From Eubacteriales bacterium (GTDB lineage Bacteria; Bacillota; Clostridia; Oscillospirales; CAG-272): a stretch of 6,817 bases of DNA. The stretch spans positions 1-6,817 of the forward strand of contig JAQVWU010000159.1 of assembly GCA_028709565.1 (NCBI GenBank). Reading direction: 5' to 3'. Of the stretch, positions 6,540 through 6,817 are shown piece after piece. Both the position numbers and the translations under genes were made by a program. The notes below the pieces were generated by a model. The model was not told the DNA's origin. It worked only from the letters and a program-made list of their open reading frames with translations, and searched no databases. The stretch's first letter is position 1; each line of letters begins with the position of its first letter.

Positions 6540-6573
6540 CGGTCCGAATTTATTGTTCGGACCGTTAATTTTT
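6540..6573 (+). terminator. Intrinsic terminator of the zinc-ribbon gene
   Basis: CGGTCCGAA (6540-6548) pairs perfectly with TTCGGACCG (6556-6564) around a 7-nt loop, followed by TTAATTTTT (6565-6573). It lies 43 nt after the stop codon at 6494-6496 and insulates the gene that follows. Confidence 0.92.
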
Positions 6574-6636
6574 GCGCACTATTCGGTTATTAACGTCACT
6601 GAATATACAGGCAGTTCATATAATATATGTGTAACC

Positions 6637-6645
6637 TGATATTAT
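6637..6645 (+). promoter_or_regulatory. Possible extended -10 promoter of the last gene
   Basis: TGATATTAT contains an extended -10 (TGn plus TATTAT, 6640-6645) about 47 nt before the TTG start. Its -35 is poor. An alternative is TATAAT at 6619-6624, also without a good -35. The same spot reads CATATAATA (6617-6625), which fits the CATAnnnTA pattern of late sporulation sigma factors. The choice cannot be settled by eye. Confidence 0.35.
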
Positions 6646-6679
6646 AACAACAAACAGTGTATATGTGTTTACAAGATAT

Positions 6680-6684
6680 GGAGG
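6680..6684 (+). promoter_or_regulatory. Ribosome-binding site fixing the TTG start of the last gene
   Basis: GGAGG is followed by 7 nt and TTG at 6692. The ATG at 6678 overlaps the site and opens only a five-codon frame whose TGA (6693-6695) overlaps the TTG, so TTG is the likely start. Confidence 0.7.
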
Positions 6685-6691
6685 AAAGCAA

Positions 6692-6817
6692 TTGAACAAT
6701 CAAGACATAAACGGACGTCTGATGAACGATATCAATAATGATTATCCTGAGATTTTTTATAAAATGCAGCCATATATCATGATGATGTGTGACCGGCTGG
6801 ACAGATATTACCAGGAC
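6692..6817 (+). CDS. Hypothetical protein, N-terminal 42 residues only
   Basis: From TTG at 6692 the frame stays open to the window end: exactly 42 codons and no stop. The visible part is hydrophilic, mildly acidic and probably helical, with NDINNDYPEIFYKMQPYIMM at residues 12-31 followed by MCDRLDRYYQD. It has no signal peptide, no metal-binding motif, and one Cys (33). The start rests on the well-placed GGAGG at 6680-6684. The gene follows a strong terminator, so it should have its own promoter. I do not recognise the family securely; the pattern of Tyr/Met/Pro with acidic residues recalls small clostridial proteins of unknown role. Without the rest of the gene no function can be assigned. 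Confidence 0.7.
   Translation, partial: MNNQDINGRLMNDINNDYPEIFYKMQPYIMMMCDRLDRYYQD

Overview
The window looks like a piece of chromosome from a low- to mid-GC Firmicute, most likely an uncultured member of the Clostridia (Oscillospiraceae/Ruminococcaceae-like). The evidence is a lipoprotein of the clostridial solute-binding type, a Gram-positive style class A penicillin-binding protein, a surface protein with a QTAD-type C-terminal anchor-like tail, purine-rich Shine-Dalgarno sites of the GGAGG type, GTG and TTG starts, and sigma-A promoters at or close to TTGACA-17-TATAAT. The taxon is inferred, because no rRNA or other marker is present.

Layout from left to right. (1) Bases 1-1316, minus strand: the first 438 codons of a lipoprotein related to extracellular solute-binding proteins of ABC importers; its end lies outside the window. 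(2) Bases 1317-1576: a divergent promoter region serving the lipoprotein and the next gene. (3) Bases 1577-2464, plus: a secreted 295-residue protein with a CBM9/DOMON-like domain, a Pro/Thr/Ala linker and a QTADT-TM-RKKSR tail. (4) Bases 2496-2534: one hairpin with an A-tract on one side and a T-tract on the other, a bidirectional terminator between convergent genes. (5) Bases 2536-5193, minus: a complete class A PBP (GT51 plus transpeptidase) with all catalytic motifs and an IPEE-rich tail. (6) Bases 5194-5390: a second divergent region, with a perfect sigma-A promoter for the PBP and a 14-bp palindrome on the other side. (7) Bases 5391-5927, plus: a conserved all-helical protein of unknown function. 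(8) Bases 6053-6496, plus: a zinc-ribbon plus three-helix membrane protein (DUF4870/Tic20-like) with its own perfect promoter and a strong terminator. (9) From 6692, plus: the first 42 codons of an unrecognised protein starting at TTG.

Most genes appear to be single transcription units: strands alternate, promoters are individually recognisable, and two strong terminators are present. The common theme is the cell envelope (lipoprotein, surface glycan-binding-like protein, cell-wall synthase, small membrane protein), but nothing ties them into one pathway. No mobile element, CRISPR array, tRNA or rRNA was seen. No clear new multi-gene system was seen; the items most worth a second look are the surface protein with its non-canonical anchor-like tail, the unknown helical protein, and the palindrome upstream of it.
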